NCBI RefSeq assembly: GCF_040276085.1
Contig: NZ_JBELOK010000005.1
Coordinates: forward strand, 222,437 to 286,436
Source: Castellaniella sp040276085
GTDB lineage: Bacteria > Pseudomonadota > Gammaproteobacteria > Burkholderiales > Burkholderiaceae_B
DNA length: 64,000 bases
Direction of reading: 5' to 3'
The notes beneath the pieces are model-generated. The model worked only from the letters and a program-made list of their open reading frames with translations, ran no database searches and was not told the origin of the DNA. The position numbers and the translations under genes were made by a program. Below, one piece after another: positions 8,501-17,163 of the stretch. Each line of letters begins with the position of its first letter. Position 1 is the first letter of the stretch.

Positions 8501-10642
8501 ATGACTATGCCTCGCAGAACCCAGCTCTCGCTGGTCGTCGCACTTTTGGCAACCGGCCTGGGCAACGTGTCGCAGGCTCAGCAAGCGGTTGGCGAATCCG
8601 TGCAGGCAACCGCCACACCATCCGATAGCGATGCCCTGCCCGCGCAAGAGATGGGCGCCATTACCGTGAATGCCCAACAGGGCGCAACCAAACTATTGAC
8701 GCCGATTGTTGAAACGCCGCAGTCGGTTTCCGTGATCACACAAGAGCAGGTACGGGAACAAGGCGCCACCAGCGTACAACGCGCCACAGCCTATACCGCC
8801 GGGGTGTTCAGCAACCAGGTCGGCGCATCCAACCGCTTCGATTACCTGGTGATGCGCGGGTTTTCTGACGGCAGCCTGGGCAATACCTATTTGAACGGCC
8901 TGAAGATCCTGGGGGACACCAATTCGCACAGTTCATTGGTGATTGACCCCTGGTTTCTAGACACGATTGAAGTGGTGCGTGGCCCGGCATCCGTGCTGTA
9001 CGGGCAATCTTCGCCTGGCGGAATCGTGGCCTTGCAGACGCGCCGGCCCGAATTTGCGTCTTTTGGCGAAATCGAACTGGGTATCGGCACCGACCACCAG
9101 GCATATGGCGCCTTTGACCTTAACGACACACTTGCCGACGGCAAAATCGCCTGGCGGCTGGACGGCAAGGTACGCCGTGCCGATGCACAGGTGGATAAGG
9201 TGAAGGAAGAGCGCTATGCACTGATGCCTTCTCTTACCTGGAAAATCACCCCGGACACTACCCTGGACTTGATGGCGTATATCCAGCGTGAACCTGAAGG
9301 CGGCTACCACTCGGGCCTGCCGTACGAAGGCACGGTAGTGCCGCATGATGGCAACATGGTGTCACGGTCTTTCTACGAAGGCGAGCCGGGGCACGAGAAA
9401 TACGAACGCAACCAGACACTGCTGGCCTACGGCCTGACGCATCATTTCAACGACGCCGTCACGTTTCGCCAGAACGCGCAATACCTGAAATCGAAAGTGA
9501 CGCTTGAGCAGGTGTACGCCTTTGGCTGGGCCTCCCCCACCGAGCTGTACCGCTACTACTCAGGCAGTAATGAAGACCTCAGCGCCTTTGCCATCGACAA
9601 TCAGCTGGAGTTTCGCTTTGATACGGGCACCGTGGGACACCGCGTACTGACGGGGATGGATTATCAATGGCGAGAGAACGATGTCAGCTGGCCCTCTGGT
9701 GCGTTTCCCAACATCGATGCGTTCAATCCCGTGTACGGTGCATCACCCACCGCCATGTACGACCCATTGCAAGAGCGGCATGTACTTAAGCAGACCGGTT
9801 TTTATGCACAGGACCTGATGAGCCGGAAACAATGGCACCTGACGCTGGGCGGCCGTTACGACCGGGTGGATATCCGCAGTACCAATCTGGACAGCCAGGC
9901 CCAAAGCACCCTGGAGGACGGCCAGTTCAGTGGCCGTGCCGCCTTGATGTACTCGTTTGATAACGGCTTTGCACCGTATGTCAGCTACTCCACCGCTTTT
10001 ACGCCCACAAGCTTTACGGATGTGCAGGGCAATTTGCTTAAACCCATGGAAGGCACGCAATGGGAAACAGGCCTCAAGTACCAACCCGTGGGTAGCCGCG
10101 ACCTCTACACCATCGCGCTATATGACATCCGGCAGAAAAACGTGGCCACCAAAGAGCAACCCACGGATCCCTACCGTGCAGTGGGCGAGATCCATTCTCG
10201 CGGGATAGAACTGGAGGCCAACACCTGGCTCAGCCAGCAGTTGCGCCTGCAGGCCAGCTACAGCTACAACGATATCCGCTACGCCAAGAGCGACGATGGC
10301 CACGAGGGCAACCGTGCCATCTACGCGCCCAGGCACATGGCAAGCCTGTGGGCCACGTACGAGCATAGCGGCAGCTTGCGCGGCCTCAGCACCGCTGCCG
10401 GGGTGCGCCATGTGGCGGGGGTTCAGTCTGATCGTGCCAACACACATACCCTGCCCGCTTACACACTGCTTGATCTGGCCCTGGGCTACGATTTTAAAAC
10501 CCTGGGGGCCGACGGCTTGAGTGCAAGGCTTAATGTGCTGAACGTGCTGGACAAGAAATACGTGGCAAGCTGCAACTCGCTTGAGTTTTGCTACTTTGGT
10601 GCAGGCCGTAGCGTGACACTTAATATGAACTATCAGTTCTGA
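8501..10642 (+). CDS. TonB-dependent siderophore receptor
   Basis: 713 residues from the ATG at 8501, which gives a proper signal peptide (basic MPRR, hydrophobic core, SQAQQ cleavage region). An upstream ATG at 8450 falls in the Fur-like region and is rejected. The plug domain follows (about residues 60-190, with TPIVETPQSVSVITQEQV and VVRGPASVLYGQSSPGG). A 22-strand barrel follows, ending in the typical aromatic C terminus (NMNYQF). No STN signalling domain precedes the plug, so regulation is by repressor/AraC rather than an ECF sigma pathway. It forms the outer-membrane gate for the ABC importer encoded downstream; a ferrichrome or hydroxamate-type substrate is likely but not proven. Confidence 0.93.
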   Translation: MTMPRRTQLSLVVALLATGLGNVSQAQQAVGESVQATATPSDSDALPAQEMGAITVNAQQGATKLLTPIVETPQSVSVITQEQVREQGATSVQRATAYTAGVFSNQVGASNRFDYLVMRGFSDGSLGNTYLNGLKILGDTNSHSSLVIDPWFLDTIEVVRGPASVLYGQSSPGGIVALQTRRPEFASFGEIELGIGTDHQAYGAFDLNDTLADGKIAWRLDGKVRRADAQVDKVKEERYALMPSLTWKITPDTTLDLMAYIQREPEGGYHSGLPYEGTVVPHDGNMVSRSFYEGEPGHEKYERNQTLLAYGLTHHFNDAVTFRQNAQYLKSKVTLEQVYAFGWASPTELYRYYSGSNEDLSAFAIDNQLEFRFDTGTVGHRVLTGMDYQWRENDVSWPSGAFPNIDAFNPVYGASPTAMYDPLQERHVLKQTGFYAQDLMSRKQWHLTLGGRYDRVDIRSTNLDSQAQSTLEDGQFSGRAALMYSFDNGFAPYVSYSTAFTPTSFTDVQGNLLKPMEGTQWETGLKYQPVGSRDLYTIALYDIRQKNVATKEQPTDPYRAVGEIHSRGIELEANTWLSQQLRLQASYSYNDIRYAKSDDGHEGNRAIYAPRHMASLWATYEHSGSLRGLSTAAGVRHVAGVQSDRANTHTLPAYTLLDLALGYDFKTLGADGLSARLNVLNVLDKKYVASCNSLEFCYFGAGRSVTLNMNYQF

Positions 10643-11382
10643 TGCAGGCAACGCTGTTGATCCAGAAGCTGCAGGAAGATGCAGCGCTTGCCCCCCTATT
10701 GCCGCTGCTGGTGAGCGGCCAACAGGACGGGCTCTGGTTGACAGCGCGCGAACTCCAGCACCCCGAAACGCTGGCGCCCCTGCTAAAGGATTTTTCTACG
10801 GAAGAAGGCTGGCCTGGCGGAGACGGCCGCGCCATCGCATCGTTGTGGTCGCGGTGGCATTTCGCTGCCGTGCTGTCGCCATGGGTGGCCGCCTTGCTGC
10901 TGCATCGGCACACCCCTGTATTGCAGGCGATTCAGCTTTCGCCCCAGCACAAAACCTGCGGCGTGGCCTGGGAGCCGGTTGTCCCGGCACTTGAGCCCGC
11001 CTCTGCACAAACAGCGTGCGAACAGATCGTGCAACAGATGCAGCCGCTGATTGAATCGCTGCACAAAGTTTCCCGGACATCTCCCAGGGTATTCTGGAGC
11101 AATCTGGGCAACCTGCTTGAATACCTGGTGCAGCAACTGCGTGAGCACCCAGGGGCCAGCCCAAAAGTGCTGCAGGCATTTGAGAACCTTTTAACGTCGC
11201 CCTCACTGAGCGATGGCAAGCCAAACCCGCTGCAACAGCCCGTACGTGACGTGCCTGCACCTGCGGCCGACACGGGCTGCACGTGCCGTGTGCGCAAAAT
11301 TTGCTGCCTTTACTACCTGCTGCCGGGCACCAGCCTGTGTGAAAACTGCCCTCGTCCAGCCCCCGCACACCAACATGTTTGA
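10642..11382 (+). CDS. fhuF: FhuF-type siderophore-iron reductase
   Basis: 246 residues. Its start overlaps the receptor stop (TGATG), indicating translational coupling. The C terminus contains the cysteine pattern C-C-x10-C-x2-C (within KICCLYYLLPGTSLCENC). This is the signature of FhuF [2Fe-2S] proteins, which reduce and release iron from hydroxamate siderophores in the cytoplasm. The first 200 residues are alpha-helical and weakly conserved, normal for the family. It is encoded between the receptor and the ABC genes, supporting intracellular reduction of the imported complex. Confidence 0.8.
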   Translation: MQATLLIQKLQEDAALAPLLPLLVSGQQDGLWLTARELQHPETLAPLLKDFSTEEGWPGGDGRAIASLWSRWHFAAVLSPWVAALLLHRHTPVLQAIQLSPQHKTCGVAWEPVVPALEPASAQTACEQIVQQMQPLIESLHKVSRTSPRVFWSNLGNLLEYLVQQLREHPGASPKVLQAFENLLTSPSLSDGKPNPLQQPVRDVPAPAADTGCTCRVRKICCLYYLLPGTSLCENCPRPAPAHQHV

Positions 11383-12142
11383 ACTTCAACACGCCGGCTT
11401 TCGTCTGCCGGAAAAAACACTGCTGCACGCCACCAGCCTGCGATTTGATTCTGCCGGTATCCATGGCCTGATCGGACACAATGGCTCGGGCAAATCGACA
11501 CTGATCAAACTGCTGGCGGGACAATTGACGCCGACAACCGGCAGCGCATGCTTTGATGGCCGGCCCATCCGGCAATGGAACAAGCGGCTGTTTGCCCGCC
11601 AGGTGGCTTACCTGCCGCAGCAACTGCCACCCTCAGAGCACCTGACGGCACAGGATCTGATCCGCTTTGGGCGCTACCCCTGGCTGGGTTTCTTAGGGCG
11701 TGCGGGTGCGCAGGACAAGGCCGAAGTTGAGCGCGCCATGGCACTGACACAGACCTCGGCTTACCGGCATCAGCGGGTTGACACCTTGTCCGGGGGCGAG
11801 CGGCAGCGCGTGTGGCTGGCCATGCTGCTGGCCCAGAACAGCCGCTTTTTGCTGCTGGATGAACCCCTGGCGGCACTGGATATTGCTCACCAGATCGAAG
11901 TACTGGAACTGATCCGCACGCTAAGCCGGGAACTAGGCCTGGGCATCATGCTGGTATTGCATGACATCAACCTGGCAGCACGCTATTGCGACCATCTGAT
12001 TGCCCTACGCGGCGGCCAGGTGATTGCCTCCGGCACCCCGCGGGACATCATGACCCCGACGTGCCTGCACGGCATCTATGGGGTAGACGTGAGTATGGTG
12101 GCCCATCCGGTGTTGGGCACGCCGGTGGCTTTGGTGAACTAA
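11375..12142 (+). CDS. fhuC: iron-siderophore ABC transporter ATP-binding protein
   Basis: 255-residue ABC ATPase of the FhuC/FepC group. Walker A GHNGSGKS, signature LSGGERQR and Walker B LLLDEPLAALD are all present, followed by the switch His (VLHDINLAARY). It energises import of the ferric siderophore through FhuB. The ATG at 11375 overlaps the end of fhuF by eight bases and directly precedes the conserved N terminus; the earlier in-frame ATG at 11213 lies inside fhuF and is rejected. Confidence 0.93.
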   Translation: MFELQHAGFRLPEKTLLHATSLRFDSAGIHGLIGHNGSGKSTLIKLLAGQLTPTTGSACFDGRPIRQWNKRLFARQVAYLPQQLPPSEHLTAQDLIRFGRYPWLGFLGRAGAQDKAEVERAMALTQTSAYRHQRVDTLSGGERQRVWLAMLLAQNSRFLLLDEPLAALDIAHQIEVLELIRTLSRELGLGIMLVLHDINLAARYCDHLIALRGGQVIASGTPRDIMTPTCLHGIYGVDVSMVAHPVLGTPVALVN

Positions 12143-12145
12143 GCC

Positions 12146-13006
12146 ATGCGCATGTGGATCTCCCTGCTGGTGCTATGCCTGGGCCTGCTGCCTGCTCTTG
12201 CCGCCACACAGCAGACGTCGCCGGACACGCCCGCAATCATCACGCTGGACTGGACACTGGCCGAAACCTTGACGGCAATCGGGCACCCACCTGCCGGGGT
12301 GGCCCAGATCGCCGATTACCACAGCTGGGTCGGCAAACCCATATTGCCCGCCGAAACCATAGACCTGGGCTTGCGCAGCCAGCCGTCGATGGAGCTTATG
12401 GCCGCGATGAATCCTGATCTGCTGCTGATCACGCCGATGTTTGCCAATATGGCAAATCAGCTGAAAGCCATCGCCCCCGTGGTGACCGTACCACTGTATG
12501 ATCCGCAGGCCGACACCTGGCAAACCCTGGTGGACATGACCCGGACGCTCGGTCACATGACGCATCGTGAGGCCGCCGCGCAGGCCCTGATCCGTGACAC
12601 GACCACGATGCTGGATGCCGGGCGGGCCCGGCTGCGGGGATGCGGCCCCTTGCTGGTGATTCAGTTTGCGGACGACCGCCACCTGCGCGTCTATGGTGGC
12701 AACAGCCTGTACCAGCATGTACTGGATCGGCTGGGCATCCGCAATGCCTGGACTGGCGCCGTAAACAGATGGGGATACCGCCTGCTTGCGCTGCACGAGC
12801 TGGCCAAGCTGGACGGGCGTGTCGTCATCATAGAACCCGTGCCACTGGGCACGCTGGCGCGCCTGCAAAACAATGCACTGTGGCGAGGCTTGCCTGTCGT
12901 CAAGCAGCAGCCGCTCCGTGTATTGCCGCCCGTCTGGAGCGTTGGGGGGCTACCATCCGCCCAACGTTTTGCGCAGTTGCTTGAGCAAACAGTGTGCAAA
13001 CCATGA
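12146..13006 (+). CDS. fhuD: periplasmic iron-siderophore binding protein
   Basis: 286 residues with a Sec signal peptide (about residues 1-20, ending PALAAT). It is followed by the two-lobed, long-helix-linked fold of FhuD/FepB-type binding proteins (TroA/class III). Recognisable stretches are LDWTLAETLTAIG and MNPDLLLITPM. It starts four bases after fhuC and its stop overlaps the permease start by ATGA. It collects ferric siderophore in the periplasm and delivers it to FhuB. Confidence 0.88.
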   Translation: MRMWISLLVLCLGLLPALAATQQTSPDTPAIITLDWTLAETLTAIGHPPAGVAQIADYHSWVGKPILPAETIDLGLRSQPSMELMAAMNPDLLLITPMFANMANQLKAIAPVVTVPLYDPQADTWQTLVDMTRTLGHMTHREAAAQALIRDTTTMLDAGRARLRGCGPLLVIQFADDRHLRVYGGNSLYQHVLDRLGIRNAWTGAVNRWGYRLLALHELAKLDGRVVIIEPVPLGTLARLQNNALWRGLPVVKQQPLRVLPPVWSVGGLPSAQRFAQLLEQTVCKP

Positions 13007-14979
13007 AGGTTTCTGCGCGCGCTGCACTGCTGATCTGCCTGTTATCCATGGTGCTGCTGGTTACGCTGGCGGGGATGAATCTGCAGTCGCAAGGCGGTAT
13101 CCAGGCAGCGGTGCACGCCTTGCATGTGGATCTCTCCAACGCATCAATAACGGAGCTGCTGCTTTCACAAAGCTGGTGGCCCCGCCTGACACTGGCCCTG
13201 CTGGCAGGCGGCGGCCTGGCATTGGCCGGCGAGTTGCTGCAACTGCTGTTGCGCAACCCGCTGGCCTCGGCCACCACGTTGGGCATCTCCAGCGGCGCCA
13301 GCCTGATGCTGATGCTGACCACGCTGTTGGCACCCGGGCTGCTGGCGCTGGGCCAGGAATGGGTTGCCATGCTGGGGGCGGGCCTGTCACTGGCACTGGT
13401 CTTTGGGCTCGGTTGGCGCTCCGGCCTCAATCCCGTGGTGCTGATCGTGATCGGCATGACACTGAACCTGCTGCTGGGCGGGCTATCCATGGTGTGCCTG
13501 TTGTTCAACCAGGAAGCCCTTTCCGGGCTGCTGATCTGGGGAGCGGGTTCTTTGGCACAGCAGGGATGGGATGGCGTGCAGTTTTTTCTGCCACGGCTGC
13601 TGGTGGCGATGCTGTGTGTACTGCTTTTGCTGCGTCACCTGCGGCTGATGGCGCTGAACGATGCCACCTTGCGCAGTCTGGGCATCTCGGTGCGCGCAGT
13701 GCGGCTATACGGCTTGGGCGTTGCCGTTTTTCTCACAGGCAGCCTGGTCAGCTGCGTAGGCATTATCGGCTTTGTGGGGCTTGTGGCACCCAACATCATG
13801 CGGCTCGCAGGCGCCATCCGCCTGGAGGCAAGGCTACCGCTCTCCATGTTGTTTGGCGCCTTGCTGCTTGCCGCCGCCGATCAACTGGTGCAGGCAAGCA
13901 GCGCCTGGCAAACCACTTTTGTACCCACAGGTGCCATCACCGCCGTCCTGGGCGTACCCCTTTTATTGTGGCTGCTGAGCCGCCTGCACCTTGGCAGCTG
14001 GGACATGCCGGCCCTGGGTGGCAACGCGTCCCAAGGCAAACCTGCTTTCAGCCTGGCCTGGCCTGCCCTTGCCCTGATGTTGGCCACACTGCTTGCCCTG
14101 GCGTTTGGGCAGGCGCTTGACGGCTGGACCTGGCAATCTCCATTCAGCCCTGAGAGCCTGACATGGCGGCTGCCGCGTGTGGTTGCCGCCAGTTGCGGCG
14201 GCCTGCTGTTGGCACTGGCGGGCACCATTCTTCAGCGCCTTACCGGCAACCCCATGGCCAGCCCGGAGCTGCTGGGCGTCAGTAGCAGCAGCGCCATCGT
14301 GCTGGTACTGGGCATGTTTCTGCTGGATCAGCCCAGCTACCTGACGCTTGCCGGCATGGCGCTGCTGGGCGCCAGTGTTGCATTGCTGCTGATTGTGCTG
14401 CTAAACCGGCGCAGCCATTTTTCGGCCCAGGGCGTACTGCTGACGGGTGTTGCCCTGGGCGCGCTGTATGAAGCACTTAGAAACCTGCTGTTGGCCGATG
14501 GCGACCCGCGTGGCCAACAGGTAACCGCCTGGCTGTCGGGCTCTACCTATTACGCTACACCATCCGGCAGCACCTTTTTGATGGCTCTGTCATTGCTGTT
14601 GCTGCCGCTGGTATTTATTTTTAGCCGCTGGCTGGATATCTTGCCCCTGGGCGCAGCCGCCGCCCAGGCGCTGGGGGTACCGCTAAAGCAGGCGCGGCTG
14701 CTGCTTTTGCTGCTGACCGCCCTGCTGAGTGCACTGGCCACACTGGTGGTGGGCCCCCTGGCCTTTGTAGGCCTGATTGCCCCTCATTTGGCCTACCTAC
14801 TGAGGTTTCGCCGCGCCTCCAGCCAGTTGCTTGCCGCCGCACTGATCGGCACCCTGATCATGGTGCTGGCAGACTGGGCGGGCAGGCAAGTGCTGTTTCC
14901 CCAGGAGATCCCCGCAGGCTTGATGGCGTCACTGCTGGGCGGCAGCTATTTCTTGTGGCAGATACGGCGCGGGCGATAA
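13003..14979 (+). CDS. fhuB: double-length iron-siderophore permease FhuB
   Basis: 658 residues, about twice the length of a single FecCD-type permease. It consists of two homologous halves of about 330 residues in one chain, as in FhuB. Each half carries the FecCD signature (first half IIGFVGLVAPNIMRLAG, second half AFVGLIAPHLAYLLRF) and eight to ten transmembrane helices. The ATG at 13003 overlaps the fhuD stop (ATGA); a GTG at 12994 is an alternative. A short GGGGG-ATTA-CCCCC dyad follows the stop codon. It is the last gene of the siderophore operon. Confidence 0.93.
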   Translation: MKVSARAALLICLLSMVLLVTLAGMNLQSQGGIQAAVHALHVDLSNASITELLLSQSWWPRLTLALLAGGGLALAGELLQLLLRNPLASATTLGISSGASLMLMLTTLLAPGLLALGQEWVAMLGAGLSLALVFGLGWRSGLNPVVLIVIGMTLNLLLGGLSMVCLLFNQEALSGLLIWGAGSLAQQGWDGVQFFLPRLLVAMLCVLLLLRHLRLMALNDATLRSLGISVRAVRLYGLGVAVFLTGSLVSCVGIIGFVGLVAPNIMRLAGAIRLEARLPLSMLFGALLLAAADQLVQASSAWQTTFVPTGAITAVLGVPLLLWLLSRLHLGSWDMPALGGNASQGKPAFSLAWPALALMLATLLALAFGQALDGWTWQSPFSPESLTWRLPRVVAASCGGLLLALAGTILQRLTGNPMASPELLGVSSSSAIVLVLGMFLLDQPSYLTLAGMALLGASVALLLIVLLNRRSHFSAQGVLLTGVALGALYEALRNLLLADGDPRGQQVTAWLSGSTYYATPSGSTFLMALSLLLLPLVFIFSRWLDILPLGAAAAQALGVPLKQARLLLLLLTALLSALATLVVGPLAFVGLIAPHLAYLLRFRRASSQLLAAALIGTLIMVLADWAGRQVLFPQEIPAGLMASLLGGSYFLWQIRRGR

Positions 14980-15097
14980 GGGGGATTACCCCCACCCCCG
15001 CAGAAAGCGTATGTTGGCTATCGTTCTGGCGCTACTCACCCTGGTGTCATGCAGAGACTGACAACCACAGCCTTCCGGCTGTTGCTGAATCAGATGA

Positions 15098-16243
15098 TCA
15101 ATAGTCATGAGGAACAAGAAAATCGCGGGCAAGGCTGAGATCGGGTTCGATCCCCAGCCCTGGAACCTGCGGGAAGCTAACCCAGCCCTCCTCTGGCCGG
15201 AGTAGCGGTGCCGCAAATAATTCACGCAAGGGATTTGGATTGGAGTCGACTTCGACATAGCCGTCGTGCCCAACGATGGCCTTTAATTGCATGGCTGCAG
15301 CCAAGCCAATGCCGCCGCCCAACCAGTGCGGGCAAAACAGCCGCTTCTGCTGCACAACCTGCCGTCCCACAGGAATGCAGCCGCTCAACCCGCCCCATTT
15401 TCCTGGGTCTGGTTGCATGACAGAAAAGGCTCCCGAGGCGATGGCCTCGGAAAACTGCCGGCGGCCACGCATGTTCTCTCCCGCTGCCAGCGGAATATGG
15501 CTTTCTTTTGCAAGGTTCTGCCACGCCTGCAAGGGCGTATCAGCACGCATGGGTTCTTCTGCCCACACCGGATTGAATTCTGACAAACGCTGGCACATGC
15601 GGGTGGCAGTTGCGAGATCCCAGGCCTGATTGGCATCAATCATCAGAGGCACTTGATCGCCAAACTGTTGGCGCAGGCTACTAAGATTCTGCACATCACG
15701 CTCAGGCTCAAAACCTACCTTCAGCTTAAAAGCACGATAGCCCTCCTGATGCTTCAAGGCAGCCAAACGGCAAGGATCTGCCGGGCTTAGCCCCGACGCA
15801 TACACCTGCACCCTCGGTTGCCCGCCAAACAATTGCCAGAGGGGCTGCCCCAGCCGACGTGCGGCCAAATCCCACAACGCCATATCAGTGCCCGCGATAA
15901 TCTGCGCCACAGTGCCTGGCTCGCCCGCCTGGATGGCCAATACCTCGAGCCGCTCGCTAATCGCGCGAAAGGCATCTACAGGGCTTTCCCAGGCCTGCTG
16001 CAATAGAAGCGGAGCTACACAGGATTGAAACATGCGCGCCCGATGCTCAGCCCCGACACCAGGGAAATTGCACCAAATCTCGCCCCACCCGACAGCCCCC
16101 GTCTGATCTTCCAGCCGCACCACAACAGAGGGCCGGTCATGCATGATGCCAAAAGACGTCTGTACGGGCTCGTCCACGGGCGCACGATAGACAAACACAC
16201 TGGCCGTGGCCAACCGGATGGTTGGCGTTTCTGGAAATTGCAT
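15098..16243 (-). CDS. enolase-superfamily enzyme (mandelate racemase/muconate lactonizing type)
   Basis: 381 residues with an N-terminal capping domain and a C-terminal barrel. Catalytic-type residues are in order: the KxK motif in AFKLKVG, metal ligands Asp in LMIDANQAW, Glu in WAEEPM and Glu in AAGENM, and a late His in FCPHWLGGGIG. A KxK plus distal His set suits proton abstraction from the carbon next to a carboxylate, so a sugar-acid dehydratase, cycloisomerase or racemase is likely. The substrate is unknown. It lies 62 bases downstream of a GntR regulator, in the same direction, so the two probably form an operon. Confidence 0.82.
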   Translation of the reverse strand: MQFPETPTIRLATASVFVYRAPVDEPVQTSFGIMHDRPSVVVRLEDQTGAVGWGEIWCNFPGVGAEHRARMFQSCVAPLLLQQAWESPVDAFRAISERLEVLAIQAGEPGTVAQIIAGTDMALWDLAARRLGQPLWQLFGGQPRVQVYASGLSPADPCRLAALKHQEGYRAFKLKVGFEPERDVQNLSSLRQQFGDQVPLMIDANQAWDLATATRMCQRLSEFNPVWAEEPMRADTPLQAWQNLAKESHIPLAAGENMRGRRQFSEAIASGAFSVMQPDPGKWGGLSGCIPVGRQVVQQKRLFCPHWLGGGIGLAAAMQLKAIVGHDGYVEVDSNPNPLRELFAAPLLRPEEGWVSFPQVPGLGIEPDLSLARDFLVPHDY

Positions 16244-16305
16244 GAGGCAACCCTGGTATCAATGGAAAGAAGGCAGTTGAACCAGATGCGCACCATGCGC
16301 ACTGT

Positions 16306-17052
16306 TCATTGTGGTGGCGCAGCCCGCAGGAGATCCATCTCGATCTGAATCATCTGGCTTGGATATCGGATATGGGCGTAATAAATAATCTTGCCATCGG
16401 GGTCGACAAGCGTGCGGCAGACATCTGCAATAGGGTCTCCTACCCCAATATGCAGATGAGAGGCTGTATCTTCATCTGCCACGACTACTCGCATGATTTG
16501 TTTAGCGCCAGTAATATGAATATCTTCACGTGCAGCCAAGAGCTTGATCACAGGCGCCCCCGCGAAGCCCTGCGGATCAGAATCGAACAAGGCCTTATCC
16601 AGATAGATATCAATCACGCAATAGGGCTCACCCTCGTGGTAGTGAACACGCTTAAATGAGCGATACGCTTTGCCCACCACACCAAAAGGGAAAGCGGGCT
16701 TGGGGGGGCGCTCTGATTGTTCAATCTGCAAAAGCCGGACATTCAGGCTGGATACTTTATTGGCAAGCTCTTCGAAGGTATTGGCGAGCTTGTACCAGCG
16801 TTCTTCGGATAGATCTTTAGTGACAAACGTGCCCTGGCCACGCGTACGCCGGACAATGCCCATTTCCTCTAGGTAGTTCAGCGCGCCCCGTAGAGTGATA
16901 CGCGAGACCTCGTATTCTTTTTCAAGCTCATCAAGTGTTGGGATTTGTTCTCCAAAGGCCCACTCCTGACGTTCGATCCTTTGACGCATCAACTTGGCCA
17001 GCTGCAAATACAGCGGCATGCGGCTTCGGTTTCGGGTATCAGAGAGCTTCAT
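16306..17052 (-). CDS. GntR-family regulator, HutC/UTRA type
   Basis: 248 residues. The N-terminal winged helix has the GntR pattern (PLYLQLAKLMRQRI, then YEVSRITLRGALNYLEEMGIV and RGQGTFV). The C-terminal ~160 residues match the UTRA ligand-binding domain of HutC-type repressors. ATG at 17052 is preferred to the GTG two codons earlier. It is divergent from the aldehyde dehydrogenase gene over about 110 bases and followed by the enolase-superfamily gene. It therefore probably controls both, with a pathway intermediate as inducer. Confidence 0.87.
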   Translation of the reverse strand: MKLSDTRNRSRMPLYLQLAKLMRQRIERQEWAFGEQIPTLDELEKEYEVSRITLRGALNYLEEMGIVRRTRGQGTFVTKDLSEERWYKLANTFEELANKVSSLNVRLLQIEQSERPPKPAFPFGVVGKAYRSFKRVHYHEGEPYCVIDIYLDKALFDSDPQGFAGAPVIKLLAAREDIHITGAKQIMRVVVADEDTASHLHIGVGDPIADVCRTLVDPDGKIIYYAHIRYPSQMIQIEMDLLRAAPPQ

Positions 17053-17097
17053 CTTCACAGTGCATCAGCCAAAATCAAGTTGTTGGTTTTCTAGATC

Positions 17098-17109
17098 TTA
17101 TAGTTATAA
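17098..17109. promoter_or_regulatory. possible GntR operator
   Basis: TTATA-GT-TATAA dyad in the A+T-rich spacer between the divergent GntR and aldehyde dehydrogenase genes. Its position fits an operator acting on both promoters; nothing else supports it. Confidence 0.3.
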
Positions 17110-17163
17110 TAATAAGCACTTTAAGAAAACGCAATCCTTTAAGTAAAAAACACGAGGCCAGAG

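Noticed and set aside
12873..14120. 415-codon open frame inside fhuB
   Set aside because: It overlaps the well-supported fhuB in another frame and its product has no recognisable domain; G+C-rich third positions keep it open.
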